The position numbers were made by a program, and so were the translations under genes. A stretch of 64,000 nt of DNA from Pseudomonas turukhanskensis (GTDB lineage Bacteria; Pseudomonadota; Gammaproteobacteria; Pseudomonadales; Pseudomonadaceae), in assembly GCF_027922365.1 (NCBI RefSeq), contig NZ_BSFN01000011.1, positions 1 to 64,000 on the forward strand, in the 5' to 3' direction. This document shows, piece by piece, positions 41,941 through 50,947 of the stretch. Below the pieces are notes generated by a model that saw only the letters and a list, made by a program, of their open reading frames with translations, was not told the origin of the DNA and did not search any database. Each line of letters opens with the position of its first letter. The stretch's first letter is position 1.

Positions 41941-42097
41941 CCGTTCTCTCTTCATCCGGACTATGACCGTCGGCCTCGGAATCACACCGAGTCTGCTGAC
42001 CTTGCCGCCGTCGTTTACGACCGCTGCAAGCGCTCGCGGGCTAAGCGCATTGCGCGCCATTACCGCCGGTGGGGAATCGCACCCCGCCCTGAGAACG
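41941..42097 (-). ncRNA. FMN riboswitch (RFN element)
   Basis: Minus strand from 42097: CGTTCTCAGGGCGGGGTG, GATTCCCCACCGGCGGTAAT, then GACGGCGGCAAGGTCAGCAGAC, TCGGTGTGATTCCGAGGCCGACGGTCATAGTCCGGATGAAGAGAGAACGG. All conserved RFN blocks are present. It lies 142 bases before ribC and after ribD, so FMN should repress ribC-ribB-ribH and downstream genes while ribD and nrdR are upstream of it. Confidence 0.95.
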
Positions 42098-42168
42098 TTC
42101 AGCCATCTGCATGGCTGGGGTGCGTTTTTACCACAAGTAGCCGTTTGATTGCATCTATGTAGGCGTAT

Positions 42169-43302
42169 TCATCTGGCCGTGTCAGGAACAGCAATAATCC
42201 GCCAATCGTCGCCAACTGCGCGCATCTCCGTGATTTTCAGCGGCGTGGCTTCGGCCATGCGCGCCAGCGGCATATCCAGCAACGGCCGGGCGCTGGAGCC
42301 GAGGAATTTGGCGGCGACAAACAGCTGGTATTCATCCACCAGGCCCAGGCGGGCAAAGGCGCCAGCCAGACGCGGACCGGCCTCGACCAGCACTTCATTG
42401 GCGCCCTGGCTGGCCAGTTCGGTCAACAGCTTGCGCAAATCGACGTGGCCGTTGCTGCCGGGAATGGCCAGCAAGGTGTGGCCTTCTTCAAGAAAACGGT
42501 CGCGCGCCGATGCCGCTGCACAGGTGGCAACCAGCGCCGCGCCGGCCTGATAGAACGGCGTACTGAGCGGCACCCGCAGCCGCCCATCCACCAGCACGCG
42601 CAGCGGCGGGCGAGTCATGGCCAGTGCAGTGAGTTCGGCATTCAGGCCCAGTTCGTCGGGGCGCACGGTCAGGCGCGCAGCGTCGGCCAGCACGGTATCG
42701 GCGCCAGTCAGCACCACGCTGGCCTGGGCGCGCAAACGCTGCACCGCGGCGCGGGCAGCGGGCCCGGTGATCCACTGGCTTTCGCCGCTGGCCATGGCGG
42801 TGCGCCCGTCCAAGCTCATGGCCAACTTCACCCGCACAAACGGCAGGCCTTTTTCCATGCGTTTGATAAAGCCGGCGTTCAACGCGCGGGCTTCGGCTTC
42901 CAGCACACCGCTCTGCACGGTGATACCCGCCTGCATCAGGCGCAGCAGGCCACGGCCGGCCACTTGCGGATTAGGGTCTTGCATGGCGGCCACCACCCGC
43001 GCCACGCCCGCGTCCACCAGCGCCTCGGCGCAGGGCGGCGTGCGGCCATGGTGGCTGCACGGCTCGAGGGTGACATAGGCGGTAGCGCCGCGGGCCTTGG
43101 CACCGGCCTGGCGCAGGGCGTGCACTTCAGCGTGGGGTTCGCCGGCACGGGCGTGCCAGCCTTCGCCGACAATCTTGCCGTCGGCGACGATCACGCAACC
43201 GACGCGAGGGTTGGGGTGTGTGGAATAGATGCCTTTGCGCGCCAGTTCCAGCGCGCGGGCCATAAATTGCGGGTCGGCGGCAGCGTGTTCGAGGCTCGGC
43301 AT
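42169..43302 (-). CDS. ribD: Bifunctional riboflavin deaminase/reductase
   Basis: A 377-residue protein. N-terminal deaminase (residues 1-150) with zinc motif HAEVHALRQAG and PCSHHGRTPPCAEAL; C-terminal reductase (150-377) with FVRVKLAMSLDGRTAMASGESQWITG and the NADPH region ASVVLTGADTVLADAARLTVR and EVLVEAGPRLAGAF. Converts the RibA product to 5-amino-6-ribitylamino-uracil phosphate. Starts 2 bases after the nrdR stop; the FMN riboswitch follows it. Confidence 0.96.
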   Translation of the reverse strand: MPSLEHAAADPQFMARALELARKGIYSTHPNPRVGCVIVADGKIVGEGWHARAGEPHAEVHALRQAGAKARGATAYVTLEPCSHHGRTPPCAEALVDAGVARVVAAMQDPNPQVAGRGLLRLMQAGITVQSGVLEAEARALNAGFIKRMEKGLPFVRVKLAMSLDGRTAMASGESQWITGPAARAAVQRLRAQASVVLTGADTVLADAARLTVRPDELGLNAELTALAMTRPPLRVLVDGRLRVPLSTPFYQAGAALVATCAAASARDRFLEEGHTLLAIPGSNGHVDLRKLLTELASQGANEVLVEAGPRLAGAFARLGLVDEYQLFVAAKFLGSSARPLLDMPLARMAEATPLKITEMRAVGDDWRIIAVPDTAR

Positions 43303-43304
43303 AC

Positions 43305-43769
43305 TCAGTCTTGCGCCGGCTCGCGGGACAAGCGGTCGATTTCCTCGCGGAACTCGTTAAGGTCCTGGAAGCGCCGGTACACAGAAGCGAAACGGATGTA
43401 GGCCACTTCATCAAGCTTCTGCAGCTCGGTCATCACCAGCTCACCGAGCACCCGCGACTTGATCTCGCGCTCACCGGTGGCGCGCATCTTGTGCTTGATA
43501 TGGGCAATGGCCGCTTCCAGGCGCTCGATGCTCACGGGGCGCTTTTCCAGCGCCCGCTGCATGCCGGCGCGCAGTTTTTCTTCATCGAAGGGCTGGCGGC
43601 TGCCGTCCTGCTTGATCAGGCGTGGCATCACCAGTTCGGCGGTTTCAAAGGTGGTGAACCGTTCTTCGCATGCCAGGCATTCGCGGCGGCGGCGAACCTG
43701 CTCGCCTTCGGCGACCAATCGCGAATCGATAACCTTGGTGTCATTGGCGCCGCAGAAGGGACAGTGCAT
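43305..43769 (-). CDS. nrdR: Transcriptional repressor NrdR
   Basis: A 154-residue protein that represses ribonucleotide reductase genes through NrdR boxes. N-terminal zinc ribbon CPFCGANDTKVIDSR...RRRECLACEERFTTFE (C-x2-C ... C-x2-C), then an ATP-cone from about 50 to 140 (VIKQDGSRQPFDEEKLRAGMQRALEKRP). The ATG MHCPFCG is fixed by family similarity; the frame is open far upstream. Head of the nrdR-ribD block. Confidence 0.97.
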   Translation of the reverse strand: MHCPFCGANDTKVIDSRLVAEGEQVRRRRECLACEERFTTFETAELVMPRLIKQDGSRQPFDEEKLRAGMQRALEKRPVSIERLEAAIAHIKHKMRATGEREIKSRVLGELVMTELQKLDEVAYIRFASVYRRFQDLNEFREEIDRLSREPAQD

Positions 43770-43892
43770 AAAATAAATGGCAACAAAATGAAGGAGCGGC
43801 CATGGTAGCGCATCCGACTGCCAAGACAACCCAGCTACTTTGCGGTATACAAGCGCCGCCTCACATTCGCTGCACTGCCGATGGAATTTCCT

Positions 43893-44336
43893 ATGTTTCG
43901 CCCATTCGTTCTGTTTTGTGCCGTTGGTTTGCTCGCCGCCTGTGCCAGTGAAGCTCCGGCACCCGTCGCCCCGGTTGCTACCAAACCTGTCGCCGCCGCT
44001 GTACCCGCCCCAGCCCCGCTGCCCGCCAATTTGCGCGAGCTGACCGGCAACCTGGTCAATGTGCCGGCCGGCGCCAGTGTAGAAATGGCCCTGCTGGTTA
44101 TCGACGAGCGCGACCGCCCGCAACAGTTGCTGGGCAATATCACCTTGCAGGGCACAGGCAATTTGCTGCCCTTTCACCTGCCGTTCAACCCGGACTCCTT
44201 CCCCACTGACGCCCGCGTGGAACTGCATGCCCGGGTAACCCAGTCGGCGCAGCTGATTCTGCGTTTGAGCCCGGTACGCATTACCTCGCCCACCACCCAA
44301 CTGGTCGGCAACCTGCGGTTCGACGCCGCGCCATGA
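43893..44336 (+). CDS. YbaY-family lipoprotein
   Basis: A 147-residue lipoprotein: signal FVLFCAVGLLAACA with lipobox LAAC, a Pro/Ala-rich linker (residues 20-48), and a YbaY-like beta domain (LTGNLVNVPAGASVEMALLVIDERD, LPFHLPFNPDSFPTDARVELHARVTQSAQLILRL). Function of this family is not established. Start ATG 43893 has GGAA 6 bases before; an ATG four codons earlier is possible. It overlaps the methyltransferase ATG by ATGA. Confidence 0.8.
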   Translation: MFRPFVLFCAVGLLAACASEAPAPVAPVATKPVAAAVPAPAPLPANLRELTGNLVNVPAGASVEMALLVIDERDRPQQLLGNITLQGTGNLLPFHLPFNPDSFPTDARVELHARVTQSAQLILRLSPVRITSPTTQLVGNLRFDAAP

Positions 44337-44986
44337 CGCCACCGCTAGCCCTGCAAACAGCGCTCGGCGAACTGCTGGGCGATGCGCAACTGGTCGCCGA
44401 AACGCTGCCCGATACCGACATCAAGCTATGGCTGATCGACGCCAACAATATGGACCGCGCCTTCAGCCCGGAAGAAACCCGGCGCATTCTCGAAGAGCCG
44501 CCCTACTGGTGTTTCTGCTGGGCCAGCGGCTTGGTGCTGGCGCGCTGGTTTGCTGCCAACCCTGAGTGGGTGGCCGGCAAGCGCGTGCTGGATTTTGGCG
44601 CAGGCTCCGGAGTGGCAGCGATTGCCGCCGCCAAAGCCGGTGCCAGTGAGGTAGTGGCCTGCGACCTGGACCCATTGGCCCTCGCCTCGTGCCGCGCCAA
44701 TGCCGAGTTGAATGGCGTGACGCTAAGTTACTCCGAGGACTTCTTCGCCGAAGCCGACCGCTTCGACTTGATCGTGGTGGCCGATGTGCTCTACGACCGG
44801 GCCAACCTGCCGCTGCTGGACCACTTTCTGAGCCGTGGCCAGCAAGCTCTGGTAGCTGACTCACGAGTGCGTGACTTCAACCACCCGCTGTACCAACGCC
44901 TGGACATTATCGAGGCCTGCACCTGGCCGGATCTGGCCGAGCCGGCGGAGTTCCGTTACGTCAGCCTGTACCACGCGCACCGGTAA
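44333..44986 (+). CDS. Class I SAM-dependent methyltransferase, ETF-beta/L11-type
   Basis: A 217-residue Rossmann methyltransferase. SAM motif I VLDFGAGSGVAAIAAAKAGA near residue 85, motif II VVACDLDPLALAS, and the post-II IVVADVLYDRANLPLL, which is characteristic of the METTL20-like lysine methyltransferases (COG3897, once annotated nicotinamide N-methylase). This suggests a protein lysine substrate such as ETF-beta or a ribosomal protein, but the substrate is not proven. Translationally coupled to the lipoprotein gene. Confidence 0.8.
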   Translation: MTPPLALQTALGELLGDAQLVAETLPDTDIKLWLIDANNMDRAFSPEETRRILEEPPYWCFCWASGLVLARWFAANPEWVAGKRVLDFGAGSGVAAIAAAKAGASEVVACDLDPLALASCRANAELNGVTLSYSEDFFAEADRFDLIVVADVLYDRANLPLLDHFLSRGQQALVADSRVRDFNHPLYQRLDIIEACTWPDLAEPAEFRYVSLYHAHR

Positions 44987-44995
44987 CATCGCGGC

Positions 44996-45574
44996 TTAGC
45001 CGAGCAACGCTGCCGGCGTATCCACATCGCGCAGAATGCCGGAATCGGCCACCGCCACCCTGCGCACGGCGGCTGGGTTGGCGAGCAGCACGGATTTGGC
45101 GCCACTGTCGCCGCCCACGCGCAGTAACTCGGGCCAGAAGCGGCGACCGAAAATAACCGGGTGACCGGGTTCGCCATCACACGTGGGCACCACGATATGG
45201 TCGGCGCTGGCCTGGCTCAGCAATTGGCCAAAGGTCGCCGGGGCAATCCACGGCATATCCCCAAGCAGAATCGCCACCGCGTCCGCACTCGACTGTGCCG
45301 ACAGCGCAACCATGCCATCGGCCAGGCTGTGGCCCATGCCCTGCTCGGCCCCGGCGCTGAACACCACCTCAACGCCGGCCGGCACGCCGAGCGCTTGCGG
45401 TTTATCGTCAAGCCGCAGCACTAGCCAGAGCTCGGCCAGGCACGCCCTTGCCACGTCCAGGCTGGTTACCAACAGGCTCGCGCCGGGCGCCAATTCAATC
45501 TGACGCTTGTCCGCCCCAAAGCGACGGGAACGGCCGGCCGCCAGCATCAGTCCGACCACGTTTACTTCGCTCAT
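44996..45574 (-). CDS. Molybdenum cofactor nucleotidyltransferase (MocA-like)
   Basis: A 192-residue NTP-transferase. GLMLAAGRSRRFGADKR is the nucleotide-binding loop of the MobA/MocA family; GDMPWIAPATFGQLL and CDGEPGHPVIFGRRFWPELL complete it. MocA makes molybdopterin cytosine dinucleotide, the cofactor used by aldehyde oxidoreductases such as PaoABC. It is divergent from that gene set with 379 bases between, supporting the assignment. ATG has AGGAAG upstream. Confidence 0.85.
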   Translation of the reverse strand: MSEVNVVGLMLAAGRSRRFGADKRQIELAPGASLLVTSLDVARACLAELWLVLRLDDKPQALGVPAGVEVVFSAGAEQGMGHSLADGMVALSAQSSADAVAILLGDMPWIAPATFGQLLSQASADHIVVPTCDGEPGHPVIFGRRFWPELLRVGGDSGAKSVLLANPAAVRRVAVADSGILRDVDTPAALLG

Positions 45575-45953
45575 ATTCTTCCTCGCCGCCCACATTTTTT
45601 CCGACGTATCCGGCAACACTTCAATTGATGAGCTGAGGTTATAAAGCCTATGAGCCGATTGCCATTAATGCTCCGCCCGGTGCTCTGCTACCGTCTTTTG
45701 TCCGTGGCCCCGGGCCATCCTTTCAACCCCTTCTGCCACGCGGCATAGCCCGCGTTTTATATCGAACCGATCCGGCGCTGCCCCGCTCATAACTTCCAGG
45801 GTGTTGCGCCTCCTTCCAGAGTTGGCACCAGACCGACATTGCGGTTCCGCTCGTTTAGCGAGCCATCTGCCCACGACATCGGTGGCTTATCAAGCCAAGC
45901 GCTTGCCCAGGTGTTGTGCAACATCCTTAAAAAACGAGAGGCAGGGACAGACC
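45575..45953. other. 379-bp divergent intergenic region before the aldehyde oxidoreductase genes
   Basis: No gene seen. It must contain promoters for both mocA and the oxidoreductase set. TTATAAAGC (45640-45648) and TTTTATATCG (45753-45762) are AT-rich islands usable as -10 elements, and GCTCGTTTAGCGAGC (45849-45863) is a perfect 6-bp hairpin with a 3-base loop. I could not identify an operator. Confidence 0.5.
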
Positions 45954-46622
45954 ATGACTGACTCCAGCAAAACCGTGAACACCTTTACGCCAACCGTGGA
46001 GGCCATCGAAACCTCGCGGCGCAACTTTCTCAAATTCGGCGCATCGGGCGCAGCGGCCGTTACCTTGTCCGGCGTACTGCCCGGCATGGCCGCCCAGGCG
46101 CTGGCGCAACCTGCGGTGATCGACGCGCACACACCCAAGGCCGGTGAGCGCCGCATCCGTCTGACCGTCAACGGCGTAGCCCAGGAACTCAACGTGGCGA
46201 CCAACGCCATCCTCCTAGATGTTCTGCGCGACCGCCTGCAACTCACCGGCACCAAAAAGGGCTGCGACCACGGCCAATGCGGCGCCTGCACCTTGCTGGT
46301 CAATGGCGTGGCGATCAATTCCTGCCTGTCGATTGCCGTGCAGCACGACGGTGACGCCATCACCACCATCGAAGGCCTTGCCCAGAACGGCACGCTGCAC
46401 CCGGTGCAGGAAGCCTTCTGGGAACACGATGCGTACCAGTGCGGTTACTGCACCTCGGGTCAGATCATGAGCGCGGTGGCGATTCTGCAAGACCCGGCCA
46501 TTGGCCGCGACGACGCCAGTGTGCGCGAGGCCATGAGCGGCAATATCTGCCGCTGCGGCGCCTATAAAAACATCCTCGCGGCGGTGCAATCGGCGCGCGG
46601 CAAAATGGCGAGGGTCGGCTGA
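45954..46622 (+). CDS. paoA: Periplasmic aldehyde oxidoreductase, 2Fe-2S subunit (PaoA-like)
   Basis: A 222-residue xanthine-oxidase-family iron-sulfur subunit. Residues 20-50 are a twin-arginine signal (SRRNFLKFGASGAAAVTL...AQALA), so the folded complex is exported. First 2Fe-2S cluster: KGCDHGQCGACTLLVNGVAINSC near 100-125; second: QCGYCTSGQIMS and GNICRCGAYKNI near 165-205. The E. coli counterpart is PaoA (YagT). The ATG is chosen at 45954 by the Tat signal spacing. The next gene begins where this one ends. Confidence 0.88.
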   Translation: MTDSSKTVNTFTPTVEAIETSRRNFLKFGASGAAAVTLSGVLPGMAAQALAQPAVIDAHTPKAGERRIRLTVNGVAQELNVATNAILLDVLRDRLQLTGTKKGCDHGQCGACTLLVNGVAINSCLSIAVQHDGDAITTIEGLAQNGTLHPVQEAFWEHDAYQCGYCTSGQIMSAVAILQDPAIGRDDASVREAMSGNICRCGAYKNILAAVQSARGKMARVG

Positions 46623-47620
46623 TGCGTACGTTCGATTACGTGCGGGCCGACTCCTCGGCGCAGGCCGCCAAACAGGGCTCGAGCCAGGGCGCCGAGGTGT
46701 TTCTGGCCGGCGGCACCACCTTGCTCGATCTGGTCAAACTCGATGTGATGAAAGTCGAGCAGATCGTCGATATCAACCGCTTGCCGCTTAAGCAGATCGA
46801 ACCCCTGAGCGACGGCCGTCTGCGCATCGGCACGCTGGTGAGCAATACCGAATTGGCTACCCACCCGCTGGTACGTGAGCGTTATCCGCTGCTCTCGCAA
46901 GCCCTGCTGGCCGGCGCCTCGACCCAGTTGCGCAACAAGGCCACCACCGGCGGCAATGTGATGCAGCGGGTGCGCTGCAATTATTTTCGTGACGGCATTT
47001 CGGCCTGCAACAAGCGCGAACCCGGTAGCGGTTGCGCTGCCATCGGCGGCTTGAGCCGCAGCGTGCATGCGGTGCTGGGCACCAGCGAGCAGTGCATCGC
47101 CACCCACCCTTCGGATATGTGCGTGGCCATGGCGGCCATCGGTGCGCAGGTAACCGTGCAGGGGCCGAACGGGCTGCGCGACATTCCCTTTGCCGACTTC
47201 CATCTGCTACCGGGAGATTCGCCCTGGCGTGAGCACGCGTTGCAGCCCCATGAACTGATCACCCATATCACCCTTGATGCGCCGTTGGCCGGCAGCCAGT
47301 CGGCCTACCTGAAGCTGCGCGACCGTGCTTCGTATCAGTTTGCGTTGGCCTCAAGCGCCGTGATCGTGCGCCTGGAAAGCGGCCGTATCGCCGAGGCGCG
47401 TCTGGCCCTCGGCGGGGTCGCCACCAAGCCGTGGCGCGCCACCGAAGCCGAGCGGTTTCTAATGGGTAAAAGGCCGTCGCTTGCGCTGTTCAACCAGGCC
47501 GGCGAGTTGGCCATGCGCGGAGCAGTCACCACCGAACACAACGCCTTCAAGGTGCCATTGGGCCAACAGGTGCTGGTGCGCAATTTGCGCGATCTGACGT
47601 TGCAGGAGGCCTCGGCATGA
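46622..47620 (+). CDS. paoB: Aldehyde oxidoreductase FAD subunit (PaoB-like)
   Basis: A 332-residue FAD-binding subunit. Flavin site: VFLAGGTTLLDLVKLDVM near 30 and the second FAD element LRNKATTGGNVMQ near 110. Directly after it, RVRCNYFRDGISACNKREPGSGCAA carries the extra cysteines that in E. coli PaoB hold a 4Fe-4S cluster, absent from ordinary xanthine dehydrogenases. C-terminal CO-dehydrogenase flavoprotein domain from about 220. Its ATG overlaps the paoA stop and its stop overlaps paoC (ATGA). Confidence 0.88.
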   Translation: MRTFDYVRADSSAQAAKQGSSQGAEVFLAGGTTLLDLVKLDVMKVEQIVDINRLPLKQIEPLSDGRLRIGTLVSNTELATHPLVRERYPLLSQALLAGASTQLRNKATTGGNVMQRVRCNYFRDGISACNKREPGSGCAAIGGLSRSVHAVLGTSEQCIATHPSDMCVAMAAIGAQVTVQGPNGLRDIPFADFHLLPGDSPWREHALQPHELITHITLDAPLAGSQSAYLKLRDRASYQFALASSAVIVRLESGRIAEARLALGGVATKPWRATEAERFLMGKRPSLALFNQAGELAMRGAVTTEHNAFKVPLGQQVLVRNLRDLTLQEASA

Positions 47621-49821
47621 GCGAGCAATTGATTGGTACCGCCATGCGCCGTATCGACGGCCGACAGAAAGTCACCGGCGCCGCCAAGTACGCTGCCGAC
47701 CACCCGTTGCCGGGCATGCTGTACGCCTATGGCGTGTACAGCACGGTGGCCAGCGGCAAGATCGTGCGCATTGATGACCAGGCAGCGAAAGCCATGCCGG
47801 GCGTCGTCACCGTGCTGCACCACGGCAACCTGCCGACGCTGCACCGCACGCCCAACGCGCCCCTGAACGTGAAGGAAATTCTTCACGCCAGCCGTGTCGA
47901 CGAGCACCGGCTGCCCTTCGAGGACGACGGCGTGTATTACCCCGGCCAGTTTGTTGCGCTGGTGGTGGCCAACACCTTCGAGCAAGCCCGCGCCGCTGCC
48001 CATAAGGTAAAGGTCGAGTACCAAGCCAAGGACGCCGTACGCTCACTGGCGCAGGGTTTGAAAACCAAAGGCGCGCGCGACGGTGGTCGTGGCCACAAGC
48101 GCGGTGACCCGAATGCCGAGGTCGGCACCCAACGTATCGATGTCACCTACACCACACCGGTCGAAGTGCATAACCCAATGGAAATGCATGCCACCACCGC
48201 CTGGTGGGAAGACGGCCGTCTGTACGTGTACGAGAGCAGCCAGGGCGTGCTCAACCACCGCAACCTGCTGGCCAATGTGTTCGATCTACCGCCGGAGAGA
48301 GTGGAGGTGCGCGCACCGTTTATCGGTTCGGGCTTCGGCTCCAAACTCTGGCCTTGGCCCCATGCGATTGCGGCTTGCGCTGCCGCCAAAGTGACTGGCA
48401 AACCGGTCCAGCTTGTGCTTCCAAGAGCGCAAATGTTCACCACCGTTGGCCATCGCCCCGACACCATCCAGCGCATGCGCATGGCCACCGATGCCAACGG
48501 CAAACTGGTGTCGATTCGGCATGAGTCATTCAACAGCACTTCGACCCTGGACCCCTACACCGAAGCCTGCGGCGTGGTGACGAAGAACCTCTACTCCTGC
48601 CCCAATGTGCTGGTGTCCCACAGCATTGCGGCGGTTAACCGCGGCACGCCCACGTCCATGCGCGCACCGGGCGCGGCACCCGGGTTGTTTGCCCTGGAAA
48701 GCGCCATCGATGAAATGGCCTTGGCGGTCGGCATGGACCCGCTGAAATTTCGCCAGCTCAACCTCTCCACCACGGACGAAAGCGTGCAACTGCCGTGGTC
48801 GAGCAATCATCTGCCCGAGGCCATCAACACCGCCGCCGAGCGGTTCGGCTGGCACCAGCGCGACCCCAGGGTGGGCGCCATGCGCGAGGGTGACGAGCTG
48901 ATCGGTTATGGCATGGGTGCGTGTAACTGGGATGCCTTTCAGGTGCCGGCCGAAGCGCGGGTGACGCTGCGTTCGGACGGCTCGGCGCTGGTGCAGTGCG
49001 CGGTGCAGGATGTGGGCACCGGCACGTACACCATCGTGGCCCAGACCGTCGCGCAACTGACTGGCCTGCCGGTGGATAAAATTGAAGTGGAGCTGGGCAG
49101 TTCGGCGTTTCCGCCGGGACCGGTGTCCGGTGGCTCCTGGGTGACCTCGAGCATCATGCCAGCGCTCGCCGGTGCCACCCGCCAGGCCCTGGAACGCTTG
49201 CGCGGTTATGCCGTGGCGGCCAGCGGGCCGTTCGCCGATGGCGATGTCCAAGCATTGACGATTGAAGGCGGCGCCTTGGTAAACGGCGAGCAGCGGGTGA
49301 GTTTTGCCGACGTGCTCAAGAGCCAGAAGCTCGCGCGTGCCGAAGGCCGCTTTCAGAGCGGGATGCCGGTGAACCCCACCCATTCGTTCCGCTCTTTTGG
49401 CGCGCATTTTGTCGAGGTGCGCTGGGACCCGGGCATCTCGCGTTTGCGCGTGGCACGGGTGGTCAGCGCGATTGACGTTGGCAAGGTGGTCAACCCGCTG
49501 GCCGGGCGAAATCAGGTGGAAGGCGCCATCGTCATGGGCCTGGGCATGGCGCTGTTCGAAGCCGGCGAGTTCGACCCGCGCAGTGGTTTGCCGGCCAATA
49601 ACAACTACGCCGAATACGTGGTGCCGGTGCATGCGGACATGCCGGAGATCGAGGTGATTCTGCTCGACTACCCCGACTACAACCTCAATGAATTCGGCGC
49701 CCGTGGCATGGGCGAAATCGGCGTGACGGGCCTCGCGGCGGCTGTGGCCAACGCGGTGTACCACGCCACGGGTAAACGTATCCGCAGCCTGCCCATCACC
49801 AAAGAGAAGTTAATGGCGTGA
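47617..49821 (+). CDS. paoC: Aldehyde oxidoreductase molybdenum subunit (PaoC-like)
   Basis: A 734-residue catalytic subunit binding molybdopterin cytosine dinucleotide. N-terminal RIDGRQKVTGAAKYAADHPL, then VHNPMEMHATTAWWEDGRLYVYESSQGVL, GSGFGSKLWPWPHAIAACAA (Mo-site glycine-rich loop), RAPGAAPGLFALESAIDEMA, and the catalytic Glu in ARGMGEIGVTGLAAAVANAV. This matches E. coli PaoC (YagR), which oxidises aromatic aldehydes in the periplasm. Note the pca genes in the same window: an aromatic-aldehyde role would be consistent but is inference. Confidence 0.88.
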   Translation: MSEQLIGTAMRRIDGRQKVTGAAKYAADHPLPGMLYAYGVYSTVASGKIVRIDDQAAKAMPGVVTVLHHGNLPTLHRTPNAPLNVKEILHASRVDEHRLPFEDDGVYYPGQFVALVVANTFEQARAAAHKVKVEYQAKDAVRSLAQGLKTKGARDGGRGHKRGDPNAEVGTQRIDVTYTTPVEVHNPMEMHATTAWWEDGRLYVYESSQGVLNHRNLLANVFDLPPERVEVRAPFIGSGFGSKLWPWPHAIAACAAAKVTGKPVQLVLPRAQMFTTVGHRPDTIQRMRMATDANGKLVSIRHESFNSTSTLDPYTEACGVVTKNLYSCPNVLVSHSIAAVNRGTPTSMRAPGAAPGLFALESAIDEMALAVGMDPLKFRQLNLSTTDESVQLPWSSNHLPEAINTAAERFGWHQRDPRVGAMREGDELIGYGMGACNWDAFQVPAEARVTLRSDGSALVQCAVQDVGTGTYTIVAQTVAQLTGLPVDKIEVELGSSAFPPGPVSGGSWVTSSIMPALAGATRQALERLRGYAVAASGPFADGDVQALTIEGGALVNGEQRVSFADVLKSQKLARAEGRFQSGMPVNPTHSFRSFGAHFVEVRWDPGISRLRVARVVSAIDVGKVVNPLAGRNQVEGAIVMGLGMALFEAGEFDPRSGLPANNNYAEYVVPVHADMPEIEVILLDYPDYNLNEFGARGMGEIGVTGLAAAVANAVYHATGKRIRSLPITKEKLMA

Positions 49822-49823
49822 GT

Positions 49824-50843
49824 ATGCAATCACTGGATTTACAGGTGTGCCGACAGGCGCGCGACTGGCTGTGGGAGGGTCAGGGTGTGTGGCTGTGCAC
49901 GGTGCTCCACACCTTTGGCTCGGCGCCGCGCGGGCCGGGGGCGATGCTGGTGGCGCTGGCCTCGGGCGAGCTGAAAGGCTCACTGTCGGGGGGCTGTGTG
50001 GAGGAGGATTTTATTGCCCGACTGATGGCCGGCGGATTCGACCCGGTGAATCAGGTGGTGCGCTACGGCGATGGCGGGCTGGCGCCGACGCGTGCCCTGC
50101 CCTGCGGTGGGGTGCTGGACATTCTGCTGGAGTACCTGCCCGCCGGCGGCGAGGCCAATACGCACCTGGCTGCCTTGGAACAGGCATTGGATGGCGGCGA
50201 ACTGCTCACCCGCAGCGTCACCCTCGGCGGTCAGCAGCGCCACATTTCCCCGGGCAGCATGGGCCAGGAACGGGTGCAGCGCGACGGGGCGCAGGTGTTG
50301 ATTCGCTTGGGCGCGGTGCAAAAGCTGCTACTGGCCGGTTGGTCGCCGGTGGCCGAGTACTGCGCCACCTTTGCCCTGGCGTTGGGGTTTGAGGTGGTGC
50401 TGTGCGAGCCACGCAGCGAGGTGCTGGAAACCGTGGAGTTGCCGGGTGTTGAGGTGATCGAGGTGCTGCCGGCCGTGTATATCGCCAATGGCGGCTGCCA
50501 CCGGGCGACGGCGGTAGTTGCCCTCACCCACGACCCGCGTTTGGATGACTTGACGCTGATGGAGGCAGTGCGCACCGAGGCGTTTTATATCGGCGCCATG
50601 GGTTCGCACCGCACCAGCGACAAACGCCGCGAGCGCCTGGCCCGGGTTGGCGGCCTGGCCGAGCCGGCACTGCAACGCTTACATGCGCCCATCGGCCTGC
50701 ACCTGGGCAGTAAAACCCCGGCGGAAATCGCCATCGCCGTGATCGCCGATATTCTGCGGGTGGCCAACGGCATCTCCCCCGGCCAACTGGCTGCCAGCCT
50801 GACGCCGCGCGGCATTCAGCGGCAGATGGCATTGCAACGGTGA
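49824..50843 (+). CDS. XdhC-family molybdenum cofactor insertion chaperone (PaoD-like)
   Basis: A 339-residue protein. N-terminal XdhC domain LCTVLHTFGSAPRGPGAMLVALASGELKGSLSGGCVEEDF, C-terminal Rossmann-like domain with FYIGAMGSHRTSDKRRERL and HAPIGLHLGSKTPAEIAIAVIADI. Members bind the cofactor, promote its sulfuration and insert it into the molybdenum subunit. Start ATG 49824 preferred; GTG 49818 overlaps the paoC stop. Completes a four-gene set with paoABC. Confidence 0.88.
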   Translation: MQSLDLQVCRQARDWLWEGQGVWLCTVLHTFGSAPRGPGAMLVALASGELKGSLSGGCVEEDFIARLMAGGFDPVNQVVRYGDGGLAPTRALPCGGVLDILLEYLPAGGEANTHLAALEQALDGGELLTRSVTLGGQQRHISPGSMGQERVQRDGAQVLIRLGAVQKLLLAGWSPVAEYCATFALALGFEVVLCEPRSEVLETVELPGVEVIEVLPAVYIANGGCHRATAVVALTHDPRLDDLTLMEAVRTEAFYIGAMGSHRTSDKRRERLARVGGLAEPALQRLHAPIGLHLGSKTPAEIAIAVIADILRVANGISPGQLAASLTPRGIQRQMALQR

Positions 50844-50947
50844 AGAATCGGCCAGCGGCCCTGGTTTTCAGTTGGGGGCGTCCCCACCTATAGTGGCGAG
50901 CCATGCCGGATGTCGGCATACCCCAATTTCGCGTTTCGAGAACAAGC

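Noticed and set aside
45820..45860. TGGCAC...TTGC as a sigma-54 promoter before paoA
   Set aside because: The GG-GC spacing is 15 rather than 10 bases.
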